DNA of 64,000 bases from Stenotrophomonas humi (GCF_001431415.1 NZ_LDJI01000009.1:62001-126000), one strand, 5' to 3'; positions 18,161 to 27,339 are shown, counted from the first letter of the stretch. Made by a program: numbers and translations. Notes: generated from the sequence alone by a model not told the origin.

Positions 18161-19585
18161 TTACTCGCCCGTCGTGGTCGTGGTGGCGCTGCCGCCGCTA
18201 CGACGGCGGCGGCGCCGACGACGCGGCACATCACCTTCCTGCCCGTCTTCCGCCAGTACCGAATCCGGCGCGGACTCGAGATCCTGCCCGTTCTGCAACT
18301 GTGCTTCGCGCCAGAACGCGATGTCGTCCTGATGCTCCGGCGATGCCGCCTGACGCAGCAACAGGAAATCGAACGCCGCACGGAAGCGCGGATGGCTCAG
18401 CGTGCGCAGCACGCGCTTGCGCTGGCGCGAACCAAAGCGCGACTGCAGCAGCCAGATTTCCTGCATCGGCAGCGAGAACCGACGCGGCAGGGCAATCGTG
18501 GTCAGCTGATGCAACGTCACCCGGTCGGCCGCACGGCGCTGCGCCTCTTCCGGCGCCATGCCCTGCTTCTGCAGGCCGATCAGTGCGCGGCAGAAGGCCG
18601 GCCACAGCAGCAGCGCGAACAGGAAGGCCGGCGACACCGGCTCCTCGTTGGCGACGCGGTCATCGGTGTTGCGCAGCCCTTCGATCAGGATGCGACGCAG
18701 CGCGCCAGTGCGATTGCTCTTCAATGCCGCCGCGCTTTCGGGGAACAGCACCGCAAACAGGCCGTAGCGCTCCAGCCCTTCAAAGCTGGCCACGCCATGC
18801 CCGGAAAGGAACAGCTTGAGCACTTCCTCGAACAGGCGCGCAGGCGCGGCCTCGCTCAGCAGATTGGCCAGCCGCGGCAGCGGCTCGGCGGTCGGGCCGT
18901 CGATCTGGAAATTGAGCTTGGCCGCCAGCCGCACGGCGCGCAGCATGCGCACGGGGTCTTCGCGGTAGCGCTGCTCCGGATCGCCGATCAGGCGCATGCG
19001 GCGCGCCATCACGTCCTCGAAGCCACCGGTGTAGTCACGCACCGAGAAATCCTCGATGGCGTAATACAAGGCGTTGCAGGTGAAGTCGCGACGGACCGCA
19101 TCGTCCTCGATGCTGCCGTAGACATTGTCACGCACCAGCATGCCGTTCTCGACCTCACGGTCGCCGCTGCCGTCATCGCTGTTGGCACGGAAGGTGGCCA
19201 CCTCGATGATCTCGCGGCCGAACACCACATGCGCCAGGCGGAAACGCCTGCCGATGAGCCGGCAATTGCGGAACAACTGCTTGACCTGTTCCGGGGTGGC
19301 GTCGGTGGCGACGTCGAAATCCTTGGGGCGCCCATCCACCAGGAGGTCGCGCACGGCGCCTCCTACGAGATAGGCACCAAATCCGGCCTCACGCAGGCGA
19401 TACAGCACGCGCAGCGCATTGGGACTGATGTCTTTGCGCGAAATGGTGTGCTGGTCACGCGGGATGACGTGCAGGGTGAACGGTGTTGTAACTGTGGAAT
19501 TGATGTTGGCGATTCCAATTGGGGTTGCGGGATTGCCGAGCGGCAACCAGATGCATATACTAGCGCGCTCGCCAGACGCGACCAA
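18161..19585 (-). CDS. pcnB: poly(A) polymerase I (start uncertain)
   Basis: The protein adds 3' poly(A) tails that promote RNA decay. The nucleotidyltransferase core is clear: LVGGAVRDLL, then DFDVATDATPEQV with two catalytic aspartates, and RRDFTCNAL. A basic C-terminal tail with eight consecutive Arg ends the protein. Before the conserved VIPRDQHTISRKDIS block there is no ATG or GTG in frame. Options are TTG 19585 (used here, 474 aa, behind an AGGGAG that belongs to the antisense of tRNA-Glu), TTG 19546, or an ATT at 19519. E. coli pcnB is known to start at AUU. The tRNA-Glu promoter occupies 19533-19561 on the other strand. Confidence 0.9.
   Translation of the reverse strand: MVASGERASICIWLPLGNPATPIGIANINSTVTTPFTLHVIPRDQHTISRKDISPNALRVLYRLREAGFGAYLVGGAVRDLLVDGRPKDFDVATDATPEQVKQLFRNCRLIGRRFRLAHVVFGREIIEVATFRANSDDGSGDREVENGMLVRDNVYGSIEDDAVRRDFTCNALYYAIEDFSVRDYTGGFEDVMARRMRLIGDPEQRYREDPVRMLRAVRLAAKLNFQIDGPTAEPLPRLANLLSEAAPARLFEEVLKLFLSGHGVASFEGLERYGLFAVLFPESAAALKSNRTGALRRILIEGLRNTDDRVANEEPVSPAFLFALLLWPAFCRALIGLQKQGMAPEEAQRRAADRVTLHQLTTIALPRRFSLPMQEIWLLQSRFGSRQRKRVLRTLSHPRFRAAFDFLLLRQAASPEHQDDIAFWREAQLQNGQDLESAPDSVLAEDGQEGDVPRRRRRRRRSGGSATTTTTGE
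19533..19561 (+). promoter_or_regulatory. sigma-70 promoter of tRNA-Glu
   Basis: TTGCCG at 19533-19538 and TATACT at 19556-19561 are separated by 17 bases, placing the start of transcription about 17-20 bases before the tRNA. It overlaps the N-terminal region of pcnB on the opposite strand. Confidence 0.8.
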
Positions 19586-19587
19586 AC

Positions 19588-19662
19588 GCTCCCTTCGTCT
19601 AGAGGTTAGGACGTGGCCCTCTCAAGGCTAAAACAGGGGTTCGAGTCCCCTAGGGAGCACCA
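19588..19662 (+). tRNA. tRNA-Glu(CTC)
   Basis: A complete 75-base cloverleaf is seen: acceptor GCTCCCT/AGGGAGC, a glutamate-type D arm, anticodon stem TGGCC/GGCTA around loop CTCTCAA (anticodon CTC), T arm AGGGG-TTCGAGT-CCCCT and encoded CCA. E. coli tRNA-Glu has anticodon TTC; this one reads GAG codons. Confidence 0.95.
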
Positions 19663-19680
19663 ACTCAAGTCTGCGAAACC

Positions 19681-19707
19681 AAAAAGCCCCGCCCTGCGGG
19701 GTTTTTT
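19681..19707. terminator. rho-independent terminator of tRNA-Glu
   Basis: Stem CCCCGC/GCGGGG (19687-19692 with 19696-19701) is flanked by AAAAAG and TTTTTT, 24 bases after the tRNA. Confidence 0.9.
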
Positions 19708-19823
19708 GCTTTACACCCTCAGCCGGCCCGCCCGCATCGGCAGCCAGCCACCGGATTGAGAACCCAACCGCACACCCCCGGCATCGTGCTCTAGAATTGC
19801 CGGGATCAAAGCCGGACCCCGTC

Positions 19824-20147
19824 ATGCCTTTTGTCGTTACCGAAAACTGCATCAAGTGCAAACACACCGATTGCGTCGAAGTCTGCCCCGTGGACTGCTT
19901 CCACGAAGGCCCCAACTTCCTGGTGATCGACCCGGACGAATGCATTGACTGCACGCTGTGCGAGCCGGAATGCCCGGTCAACGCCATTTTCCCCGAGGAT
20001 GACGTGCCTGCCGGCCAGGAAAAATTCGTTGCCCTCAACGCCGAGCTGGCAAAAGAGTGGCCGGTGCTGACCGTGCGCAAGGATCCCCCGGCCGATGCCG
20101 CCGAATGGGATGGCAAGCCGGACAAGCTCAACCTGCTTGAGCGCTGA
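19824..20147 (+). CDS. fdxA: 7Fe ferredoxin FdxA
   Basis: The 107-aa protein carries one 3Fe-4S and one 4Fe-4S cluster for electron transfer. Nine cysteines fall at 9, 12, 17, 21, 25, 40, 43, 46 and 50, in the pattern of Azotobacter ferredoxin I. The ATG at 19824 gives the conserved N-terminus M-P-F-V-V-T-E-N-C; an in-frame start 27 bases upstream is not conserved. A TAGAAT hexamer at 19792-19797 could be its -10. Confidence 0.95.
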   Translation: MPFVVTENCIKCKHTDCVEVCPVDCFHEGPNFLVIDPDECIDCTLCEPECPVNAIFPEDDVPAGQEKFVALNAELAKEWPVLTVRKDPPADAAEWDGKPDKLNLLER

Positions 20148-20169
20148 GCGGCGCAGACACACTGAAATG

Positions 20170-20200
20170 AAAACGGGCGCCGATGGCGCCCGTTTTGTTT
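20170..20200. terminator. bidirectional terminator between fdxA and the BamC-like gene
   Basis: A 12-bp stem AAAACGGGCGCC/GGCGCCCGTTTT with a 3-base loop is followed by GTTTTG on the plus strand and lies between two convergent genes. Confidence 0.9.
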
Positions 20201-20217
20201 TGCCCGCTTGAGCGAAC

Positions 20218-20724
20218 TCAGCCAGCCAGCTTGGCCTTCAGCGACGAAATCAGCTTCACCGCAGCGGCATCAACCGCCGGCAGGCCACGCGGATCCACCG
20301 CCGACACGTAGACGCCCGAGTCCACGGCCACCACGCGCACCAGGAAGTTGCTGCCTTCGTAGCCCACGTCGTAGGAGCCCAGCAGCTGCGCGCGGCTGGC
20401 GATGTTCACACCTTCAATGGTGGCCAGCGCGTCGCCGACCTTGGCGAACACGTCTTCCCGGCTGCCTGCGACCGTGAAGCCGCTTTGCGAAGCCGCCGGG
20501 GCTGCCTGCGCGCCGCCGGCCGGCTTGACTGCCGATGCCAGCGCGGGGATCGCCGTGGCACCGGAGGTGTTGGGCACATTCAGGTCCGGCGGCACTTCCA
20601 GCGGACGCACTTCCGGTGCGAGCGCGTAGTCGCCGCGCGCACCCCGGTGGCAGCCAGTGGCGGCAACGGTTGCAACGGCCAGCAGCGCCAGCGACAGCAC
20701 GCGAACGGTAGAGGTTTGACGCAT
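20218..20724 (-). CDS. BamC-like outer-membrane lipoprotein
   Basis: The 168-aa lipoprotein has a signal peptide with acylated Cys25 (V-A-A-T-G-C). An extended segment with APEVRPLEVPPDL resembles the unstructured N-terminus by which BamC docks on BamD. One helix-grip-like domain follows (about residues 82-165). E. coli BamC (344 aa) has two such domains, so this is a short form. The assignment rests mainly on position: bamC also follows dapA in E. coli. The gene lies 29 bases after dapA. Function in beta-barrel assembly is inferred. Confidence 0.7.
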   Translation of the reverse strand: MRQTSTVRVLSLALLAVATVAATGCHRGARGDYALAPEVRPLEVPPDLNVPNTSGATAIPALASAVKPAGGAQAAPAASQSGFTVAGSREDVFAKVGDALATIEGVNIASRAQLLGSYDVGYEGSNFLVRVVAVDSGVYVSAVDPRGLPAVDAAAVKLISSLKAKLAG

Positions 20725-20753
20725 GGGTGAATCTCCAGGGTTCAGGCCACTGA

Positions 20754-21647
20754 TCAGTGGCTGGATAGTTCTTCCAACGCTCCCACGTCCGCCGCCAGAT
20801 GGTCGGCGGCAGCATGGTGCTGCGCAGAAAGCGGGAGCAGCGGCAGGCGCAACCCGTGCCCGATGCCAAGCCGCTGCAACAGCGCCTTCACCGGAATGGG
20901 GTTGGACTCGACGCCACAGAAATCGTGGTACGGCTGCAGACGGGCATCCCAGGCTTCGGCCGCCTCGTGCTCACCGGCACGGGCCATATCGCACAGGGTG
21001 CGGTATGCACCCGGCAATGCATTGGAGCCCACCGAAATCAGGCCATCGGCACCGGCCAGAATTGAGCGCGCGGCGGTGCCATCATCGCCACTGAGCAGGC
21101 TGAAGCTGTCGCTGCGCAGGGCCAGCAGCGCCTTCAACCGGGCGGTATCGCCCACCGCCTCCTTGATACCGACGATGTTCGGGTGCGAGACAAGTTCGGC
21201 CACGGTCTCCGGCAGCAGGTCACAGCCGGTGCGGCCAGGCACGTTGTACAGCACCACGGGCAGGCCACCCTGCTCAGCCACCGCCAGATAGTGCAGGCGC
21301 AGGCCTTCCTGGGTGGGCCGCACATAAGGCGGCGCCACGACCAGCGCATGGGTAGCGCCATTGGCCGCCGCGCGCCGGGTCAGGGCGATGGTCCGGGCCG
21401 TGCCGGACAGGCCGGTGCCGGCAAGTACCGGCATCCTGCCGCCCAGGACAGACACGGCGCTGCGCAGCAGGCCGTCATATTCCTCATCGGTCAGGGTGGA
21501 CGCTTCACCGGTCGAGCCGGCCACAACGACACCCTGGACGCCGGCTTTGAGCTGCAAGGCCAACAAACGCTGCCAGGCATCGGAATCGAGTGCACCGTCA
21601 GCCTGGAAAGGGGTTGCCAACGCGGTGATAAGGCCGGAAATGGACAA
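20754..21647 (-). CDS. dapA: 4-hydroxy-tetrahydrodipicolinate synthase
   Basis: The 297-aa class I aldolase condenses pyruvate and aspartate semialdehyde for lysine and peptidoglycan. Key residues are the Thr in GSTGEA, the Tyr in [10 protein letters not shown], and the Schiff-base Lys in IVGIKEA. The start codon is TTG at 21647, fixed by the conserved N-terminus [10 protein letters not shown]. Only a weak ribosome binding site is visible. Confidence 0.96.
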   Translation of the reverse strand: MSISGLITALATPFQADGALDSDAWQRLLALQLKAGVQGVVVAGSTGEASTLTDEEYDGLLRSAVSVLGGRMPVLAGTGLSGTARTIALTRRAAANGATHALVVAPPYVRPTQEGLRLHYLAVAEQGGLPVVLYNVPGRTGCDLLPETVAELVSHPNIVGIKEAVGDTARLKALLALRSDSFSLLSGDDGTAARSILAGADGLISVGSNALPGAYRTLCDMARAGEHEAAEAWDARLQPYHDFCGVESNPIPVKALLQRLGIGHGLRLPLLPLSAQHHAAADHLAADVGALEELSSH

Positions 21648-21809
21648 GGGGATCGTCGCTCTTCGTGGGGGTAAAGAAGCCCGCCAGCCGGCGGGTTCGT
21701 AACCGAAGGCATGTTACTTGCCGGTCGAAAGCACGGGCAAGTATGCTGGGCACCAGTGTTCGGCCCGTCCCCGGCGCCGTTCAGACTCTCAAGCATTTCC
21801 GGAACCATC

Positions 21810-22370
21810 TTGACCGACACCACGCCGCGGCAGCTGCCGACAGAAAACCATCTCCTGATCAACGCCTATACGACGCATCCGGAGTCCCCCCTGCTGTCCG
21901 TCACCCGTCGTATCGCTGACAGCGGCTGCAATCTGGTCGATGCCCGTCTTTCCACGGTGGGGCGCGATGTCTCGGTCACCACCCTGGCAACCGGCTCGTG
22001 GGACGCGGTGGCCAAGCTCGAAGCCATGCTCACCCGCCTGGAACGCGAAGAGAACCTGAAGCTGGTGTGGTACCGCACTGCCGCAAAGCAGGTGCAGTCC
22101 AACCTGCTGCCGTACATCGTGGAAGTGGTTGCCGCCGACAAGCCGGGCATCCTGTTCCAGCTGGCCGACTTCTTCGACCGCCAGGGCATCACCATCGAGA
22201 ACCTGCAGAGCACGCGCTACCAGGCCATGCAGACCGGCGCGGAAATGTTCTCGGCGCAGATCACCATCGGCGTACCCTCCAACATGCACATCGCCGCGTT
22301 GCGCGACGACTTCCTCGAATTCTGCGACCACCTCAACCTGGACGCGATCATGGACCCGATGAAGTTCTGA
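21810..22370 (+). CDS. GcvR-like tandem ACT-domain protein
   Basis: The 186-aa protein has two ACT domains (about 10-85 and 95-175), with the second reading P-Y-I-V-E-V-V-A-A-D-K-P-G-I-L-F-Q-L-A-D-F-F. This is the layout of GcvR, which represses the glycine cleavage operon in E. coli by binding GcvA. No gcvA or gcv gene is near, so the partner is unknown. A TTG start at 21810 is preferred because GGAA precedes it by five bases; no ATG is available in frame before the first ACT domain except one inside the dapA upstream region. Confidence 0.8.
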   Translation: MTDTTPRQLPTENHLLINAYTTHPESPLLSVTRRIADSGCNLVDARLSTVGRDVSVTTLATGSWDAVAKLEAMLTRLEREENLKLVWYRTAAKQVQSNLLPYIVEVVAADKPGILFQLADFFDRQGITIENLQSTRYQAMQTGAEMFSAQITIGVPSNMHIAALRDDFLEFCDHLNLDAIMDPMKF

Positions 22371-22448
22371 ACATTCGCGCGCCCATCACAGGCGCGCGGC
22401 GTTTCATGTAATTGCAATCGAACTACCCCAGGCTCCGGAAAGGATCTG

Positions 22449-22928
22449 ATGAACATCGGCGACACCCTGGACCGCACTACTCTCGACCTCCCGCTGGCCC
22501 TGTCCGGCGGCGCCACCACCACCCTCGCCGAACAGGCCGGTCACTGGTTGGTGCTGTATTTCTACCCGAAGGACAGCACCCCCGGCTGCACCACTGAAGG
22601 GCTGGACTTCAACGCATTGCTGCCGAAGTTCAAGCGCGCAGGCGCACAGGTGTTCGGCGTGTCGCGTGACTCGGTCAAATCCCATGACAACTTCTGCGGC
22701 AAGCAGGGGTTCAAGTTCCCGCTGATCAGCGACACCGACGAGGCACTGTGCAGTGCCTTCGACGTGATCAAAATGAAGAACATGTACGGCAAACAGGTGC
22801 GCGGCATCGAGCGCAGCACCTTCCTGATCTCGCCCGATGGCACGCTCGTGCAGGAATGGCGCAAAGTAAAAGTTGCCGGCCATGCCGAGGCCGTGCTTGA
22901 CGCCTTGAAGGCCGCGCAAACCAAGTGA
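22449..22928 (+). CDS. bcp: thioredoxin-dependent peroxiredoxin Bcp/PrxQ
   Basis: The 159-aa enzyme reduces hydroperoxides. The peroxidatic Cys47 sits in YPKDSTPGCTTE. The E. coli-type resolving Cys five residues later is absent (here Leu/Asp). A second cysteine at 83 (DNFCGKQGF) matches the resolving position described for Xanthomonas campestris PrxQ. As in E. coli, the gene follows a GcvR-type gene. AAGGATC precedes the ATG. Confidence 0.95.
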   Translation: MNIGDTLDRTTLDLPLALSGGATTTLAEQAGHWLVLYFYPKDSTPGCTTEGLDFNALLPKFKRAGAQVFGVSRDSVKSHDNFCGKQGFKFPLISDTDEALCSAFDVIKMKNMYGKQVRGIERSTFLISPDGTLVQEWRKVKVAGHAEAVLDALKAAQTK

Positions 22929-23010
22929 CCCAACTCCCGTCCCCACCCTCGTCATCGCCCTGCCCCGCAGGTGCGATGGCGTGACCCTGTCCCGCCACCA
23001 GGAATCGACG

Positions 23011-24411
23011 ATGACCCGAGGCAAGCGCATCTACGTACTGGATACCAACGTGCTGATGCACGATCCGACCGCGCTGTTCAAATTCGAGGAACACGATGTC
23101 TACCTGCCAATGCAGGTGATCGAGGAGCTGGACAACAGCAAGAAAGGCACCACCGAAGCAAGCCGCAACGCGCGCCAAGTGAGTCGCTTTCTGGATGAGT
23201 TAATCGAAGCGGCGGGCATCAGCAGCGTGCAGAAGGGCGTGCCGCTGGAGCGTCCGCGCGGCCTGCAGCTGCGCGGCGCGCAAAGCGCCGGCCGCCTGTA
23301 CTTCCAGACCAGTCACTTCGATGCCGGCAAGAGCTTTGGCAAGGTCATCCCTGACAACGCCATCCTCGGCGCCATCCTGGTCCTGAAGGAGCAGTCACCG
23401 GACGTGCCGGTGGTTTTCATCTCCAAGGACATCAACCTTCGTATCAAGGCAGCCATTGCCGGCATTGATTCGGAGGATTACGAGAACGACCGCGCGCTCG
23501 ACGATTTCAGCCTGCTCTATACCGGCGCCACGCAGCTGCCGGAGGACTTCTGGAAGAAGCACACCGACAACCTGCGCAGCTGGAGCGACAAGGGCCGCAC
23601 CAGCTACGAGATCCTCGCCGCCGACGACGAAGACTGGCATCCCAATCAATACGCCTACCTGCCGGGCGAAGACGAAGTCGAGCTGAAGGTCACCAAGGTC
23701 GAGGGCGATGGCCGCGTCACCCTGTCCCTGGTGAATGATTTCCGCCACAGTTCGCATGCGGTGTGGGGCATCGCCGCGCGCAACCGCGAGCAGAACTTCG
23801 CGCTCAACGCGCTGATGGATCCGGAGATCGACTTCGTCACCCTGCTCGGCACCGCCGGCACCGGCAAGACACTGCTCGCACTTGCCGCCGGCCTGGCGCA
23901 GACCATGGACAGCCAGCGTTACCGCGAAATCATCATGACCCGCGCCACCGTCAGCGTCGGAGAGGACATCGGCTTCCTGCCCGGCACCGAAGAAGAAAAG
24001 ATGACGCCGTGGATGGGCGCACTCACCGACAACCTCGAAGTGCTCACCCATAACCAGGATGGCGGCACCTGGGGCCGCGCAGCCACCAACGATCTACTGG
24101 CCAGCCGCATCAAGATCCGCTCGCTCAACTTCATGCGCGGGCGTACTTTCCTGTCGCGCTATCTGATTCTGGACGAAGCCCAGAACCTCACCCCGAAGCA
24201 GATGAAGACGCTGATCACCCGCGCCGGCCCCGGCACCAAGATCGTGTGTCTGGGCAACGTCGAGCAGATCGACACGCCGTATCTGACCGAAACCACATCC
24301 GGCCTCACCTACGCGGTGGACCGTTTCAAGAATTGGCCGCACAGTGCGCACATCACGTTGCGTCGGGGCGAGCGTTCGCGCCTGGCCGATTACGCCTCGG
24401 AGGTTTTGTGA
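23011..24411 (+). CDS. PIN domain-PhoH family ATPase
   Basis: The 466-aa protein joins an N-terminal PIN ribonuclease-like domain (L-D-T-N-V-L-M-H-D near residue 10) to a PhoH ATPase with Walker A GTAGTGKT at 280-287 and Walker B YLILDEAQN. This PhoH2-type fusion has RNA helicase and ribonuclease activity in homologues and is not the phosphate-starvation PhoH itself. The ATG at 23011 has AGGA upstream; an in-frame GTG 30 bases earlier is less likely. The next gene starts at a GTG overlapping its TGA. Confidence 0.9.
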   Translation: MTRGKRIYVLDTNVLMHDPTALFKFEEHDVYLPMQVIEELDNSKKGTTEASRNARQVSRFLDELIEAAGISSVQKGVPLERPRGLQLRGAQSAGRLYFQTSHFDAGKSFGKVIPDNAILGAILVLKEQSPDVPVVFISKDINLRIKAAIAGIDSEDYENDRALDDFSLLYTGATQLPEDFWKKHTDNLRSWSDKGRTSYEILAADDEDWHPNQYAYLPGEDEVELKVTKVEGDGRVTLSLVNDFRHSSHAVWGIAARNREQNFALNALMDPEIDFVTLLGTAGTGKTLLALAAGLAQTMDSQRYREIIMTRATVSVGEDIGFLPGTEEEKMTPWMGALTDNLEVLTHNQDGGTWGRAATNDLLASRIKIRSLNFMRGRTFLSRYLILDEAQNLTPKQMKTLITRAGPGTKIVCLGNVEQIDTPYLTETTSGLTYAVDRFKNWPHSAHITLRRGERSRLADYASEVL

Positions 24412-24908
24412 AACACCTGCACGTCCTGCTGTTGGCCAGCGCGTCACTCGCGCTGGCTGCCTGCACCCCTTCCAATGTCAAACCCGGCGCCAGCGTGCCG
24501 ACCGCGATCAAGGCCGGCCAGTCCTGGGTGGTCACCCGGCCGGTAGTCGCTGCGCAGGTGCTCGACACCTGCTCACGCGACAGTCCCGCTCGCCATGCCG
24601 GCAGCGTGACCGGCTACTGGGCACCCGCCCGCAGCGATATCGAAGCACTGGAAAGCCAGCTGTCCCAGCTGGCTTCCCAGGTTGCCGAGCCCAACCTGAG
24701 CAGCCGCCAGTACGTCGGCTTTGAATCCGGGGGCAGGCGCCTGATCTACATCAACGCCTTCCCGCTGCCGGATCACAGCGACATCAACCCGGCCCGCGAG
24801 GCAATCCGGGTCTGCGATGGCGGCAAGCAGTTCTGGGGGGCGGTGTACGACCCGCAGGCCCGCACGTTCTCCGACGTGCAGTTCAACGGCCCGCCAGCGA
24901 CGCCATAA
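24408..24908 (+). CDS. lipoprotein of unknown function
   Basis: The 166-aa product has a signal peptide with lipobox L-A-A-C and acylated Cys19. The mature part has two further cysteines (near 55 and 136), a short helical segment with S-D-I-E-A-L-E-S-Q-L-S-Q-L, and S-S-R-Q-Y-V-G-F-E-S-G-G-R-R-L-I-Y-I-N-A-F, which looks like a compact beta-sheet fold. I recognise no characterised family. The start is GTG at 24408, inside GTGA with the PhoH stop, so it is coupled to that gene. Confidence 0.85.
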   Translation: MKHLHVLLLASASLALAACTPSNVKPGASVPTAIKAGQSWVVTRPVVAAQVLDTCSRDSPARHAGSVTGYWAPARSDIEALESQLSQLASQVAEPNLSSRQYVGFESGGRRLIYINAFPLPDHSDINPAREAIRVCDGGKQFWGAVYDPQARTFSDVQFNGPPATP

Positions 24909-24921
24909 CCGACGCTTCGGC

Positions 24922-25593
24922 ATGGGAATGCGACTGCCCACCTGGGTCTGGATCGGAGCGATCACGTTGTCCTGCGTCGCAGGCATGGTCAACGTGGTCG
25001 GCTTTCTGGGCTTCGAGCACCAAGCAGTCAGCCACCTTACCGGCACCACCAGCCAGCTCGGCATGGCACTGGCCCAGGGGGACTGGCGCTCCATCGGGCA
25101 TTTGTGGGGGCTGTTGATCGCCTTCTCGCTCGGCGCGATGCTCAGCGGGCTGATCATCCAGGACAGCGCGCTGCAGCTCGGGCGCCGCTATGGCATTGCA
25201 CTGGCACTCGAATCGGCACTGCTGTTTGTCGCCATTCCGCTGTTCAAGCATCAACAGATATGGGGCGCCATGTCGGCGGCGATGGCCTGCGGATTGCAGA
25301 ACGCGATGGCCACCACGTTCAGCGGCGCGGTCGTGCGCACTACCCACCTCAGCGGCATGTTCACCGACCTCGGTATCGGCCTGGGGCATCTTCTGCGCGG
25401 CTTGCCCTTGCCGCTACGCCGTTTGACGCTGAGTGGCCTGATCATCAGTGGCTTTCTCGCCGGTGGCGTGCTGGGCGCATGGCTGTTCATACGCTGGCAA
25501 TACGATGCACTGCTTGTACCCGCACTGCTTACCGGCCTGACCGGGCTCGGCTACGTGATCTACCGTCAATGGCTGCTCCTGCGCCGACGGTGA
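24922..25593 (+). CDS. YoaK/DUF1275 family membrane protein
   Basis: The 223-aa protein has about six membrane helices and the family hallmark A-G-M-V-N-V-V-G-F ... S-H-L-T-G-T-T-S near the N-terminus, plus G-L-Q-N-A-M-A-T and [14 protein letters not shown]1275 members are inner-membrane proteins of unknown transport role. The start could also be ATG 24928. It follows the lipoprotein by 13 bases in the same direction. Confidence 0.88.
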   Translation: MGMRLPTWVWIGAITLSCVAGMVNVVGFLGFEHQAVSHLTGTTSQLGMALAQGDWRSIGHLWGLLIAFSLGAMLSGLIIQDSALQLGRRYGIALALESALLFVAIPLFKHQQIWGAMSAAMACGLQNAMATTFSGAVVRTTHLSGMFTDLGIGLGHLLRGLPLPLRRLTLSGLIISGFLAGGVLGAWLFIRWQYDALLVPALLTGLTGLGYVIYRQWLLLRRR

Positions 25594-25627
25594 GCAAAGC
25601 CACCGGCAAACATTGCACAATCCCTGC

Positions 25628-26437
25628 ATGACCCCTTCTACCCCCGTTTCCGCCCTTACCATCGCAGGCTCCGACTCCGGTGGTGGTGCAGGCATCCAGG
25701 CCGATCTCAAGGCATTTGCTGCGCACCGCGTGCACGGCCTGTCCGCCATCGCCGCCCTCACCGCGCAGAACACGCGTGGCGTCAGCGCGGTCCATGTACC
25801 GCCGATGTCGTTCCTGCGGGCACAGATCGATGCCTGTTTCGACGACTTCGACATCCACGCGGTGAAGCTGGGCATGCTCGCCAACGCCGAGGTGATCCAC
25901 CTCGTCGCCGACATGCTTGAGCAACGGCGTCCGCCGCATGTCGTGCTCGACCCGGTAATGGTCGCCACCAGTGGCGCCAAACTGCTGGAAGACAGCGCCT
26001 TGCGCGCCATGCGCGAGCGCCTGCTGCCACTGGCCACGCTGCTCACCCCCAATACACCGGAAGCCGAACTCCTGCTCGGCCGCAGCATCACCAACGCCAA
26101 TGAGGCCGAAGACGCTGCTGCGGCACTGATCGACATGGGCGCAGGCGCCGTACTGCTGAAAGGCGGCCATCTGCATGAAGGCAATCGCGTCATTGATCGC
26201 TACTTCGACGGCGTGACCCGCGAAGAATTCAGCCACGCACGTCTGCCTGTCGATGCGCACGGCACCGGCTGCACACTCGCCTCCGCCATCGCCGCGCAAC
26301 TGTGCCGCGGGCTGTCATTACCCAATGCCTGCGAAGCGGCCATCGACTACATCGCACGCGGCCTGCAGGGCGGCTACCAGCCCGGCCGCAGCGACGTCAT
26401 GGTGCTCGACCACTTCGGTGCTGCGCCGCCTGCATGA
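25628..26437 (+). CDS. thiD: HMP/HMP-phosphate kinase ThiD
   Basis: The 269-aa kinase phosphorylates hydroxymethylpyrimidine for thiamine. Ribokinase-fold motifs are clear: [20 protein letters not shown] at the N-terminus, [16 protein letters not shown], and the anion-hole motif [11 protein letters not shown] 25628 gives the conserved start; TTG 25613 is in frame upstream. The next gene begins inside its stop (ATGA). Other thiamine genes are not in the window. Confidence 0.96.
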   Translation: MTPSTPVSALTIAGSDSGGGAGIQADLKAFAAHRVHGLSAIAALTAQNTRGVSAVHVPPMSFLRAQIDACFDDFDIHAVKLGMLANAEVIHLVADMLEQRRPPHVVLDPVMVATSGAKLLEDSALRAMRERLLPLATLLTPNTPEAELLLGRSITNANEAEDAAAALIDMGAGAVLLKGGHLHEGNRVIDRYFDGVTREEFSHARLPVDAHGTGCTLASAIAAQLCRGLSLPNACEAAIDYIARGLQGGYQPGRSDVMVLDHFGAAPPA

Positions 26438-27276
26438 AACACCTGACCCGCCTGCAGGTCGTCAGCGCCGATGACCATCGCTTCGAACTGCTTGCCTGCA
26501 TCCCGGAGCAGCCGGTCGCCAGCCTGCTCTGGCTGCCGGCACTGGGCGTGTCAGCACGCAACTATCAAACGTTCGCCGAAGCACTGGCAGCCAACGGCAT
26601 CGCCGTATTCCTGCACGAATGGCGCGGCAATGGCAGCAGCAGCCTGCGTCCGGATCGTCATCACGACTGGGGCTATCGCGAACTGCTGCAATACGACCTG
26701 CCCGCCGCCGAAGCCGTGGTGCAACACACCCTGCCCGGCGTGCCGCTGCGCCTGGGCGGCCACAGCCTGGGCGGCCAGTTGAGCTGCTGTTATGCCGGCC
26801 AACGCAACTCGGAGCTACAGGCCCTGTGGTTGGTGGCGAGCGGCACGCCGTGGTGGCGCAGCTTCCCGGCACCACGCCGCTATCTCCTGCCGCTGGCCTA
26901 TCGCTTCCTGCCATGGCTGGCCCGCAAGCGCGGCGCCCTGCCGGGCCGCCGCGTCGGCTTCGGGGGTACCGAGGCGCGCGGCCTGATCCGCGACTGGGCG
27001 CGAGTGGGCCTGAGCAATCACTATGCTGCCAACGACGTGTCCGCCGATCTGGAAGCCGGCATGCGCACGCTCAATGCTCCGGTGACGGCACTGGTGTTCG
27101 ACGACGACTGGCTGGCCCCGCCCAGCTCGATGCGATCCCTGCTGCAGAAGATGCCCAACGCCACGCATACGCTGCGCGTGATGACATCCGGCGAGCTGGG
27201 CACAACCGCCGACCACTTCCAGTGGATGAAATCACCGCAAGCCACAGTCGCCACATTGATTCGTCACGAAGATTAA
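26434..27276 (+). CDS. alpha/beta hydrolase, YheT/serine aminopeptidase-like
   Basis: The 280-aa protein has an alpha/beta-hydrolase fold with nucleophile elbow G-H-S-L-G-G near residue 108, an acid candidate in V-F-D-D-D-W, and a C-terminal His in T-A-D-H-F-Q-W. The substrate is unknown. It overlaps thiD by four bases, yet no hydrolase of this type is an established thiamine enzyme, so the link may be only transcriptional. Confidence 0.85.
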   Translation: MKHLTRLQVVSADDHRFELLACIPEQPVASLLWLPALGVSARNYQTFAEALAANGIAVFLHEWRGNGSSSLRPDRHHDWGYRELLQYDLPAAEAVVQHTLPGVPLRLGGHSLGGQLSCCYAGQRNSELQALWLVASGTPWWRSFPAPRRYLLPLAYRFLPWLARKRGALPGRRVGFGGTEARGLIRDWARVGLSNHYAANDVSADLEAGMRTLNAPVTALVFDDDWLAPPSSMRSLLQKMPNATHTLRVMTSGELGTTADHFQWMKSPQATVATLIRHED

Positions 27277-27295
27277 GAAAATTTCACAAAAAACG

Positions 27296-27324
27296 TTGAC
27301 GCAAACGCAGCATATCCGCATAAT
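27296..27324 (+). promoter_or_regulatory. sigma-70 promoter of the tRNA-Arg pair
   Basis: TTGACG (27296-27301) and CATAAT (27319-27324) are separated by 17 bases, ending 15 bases before the first tRNA. Confidence 0.85.
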
Positions 27325-27339
27325 CTCGCTCCTGACGAC

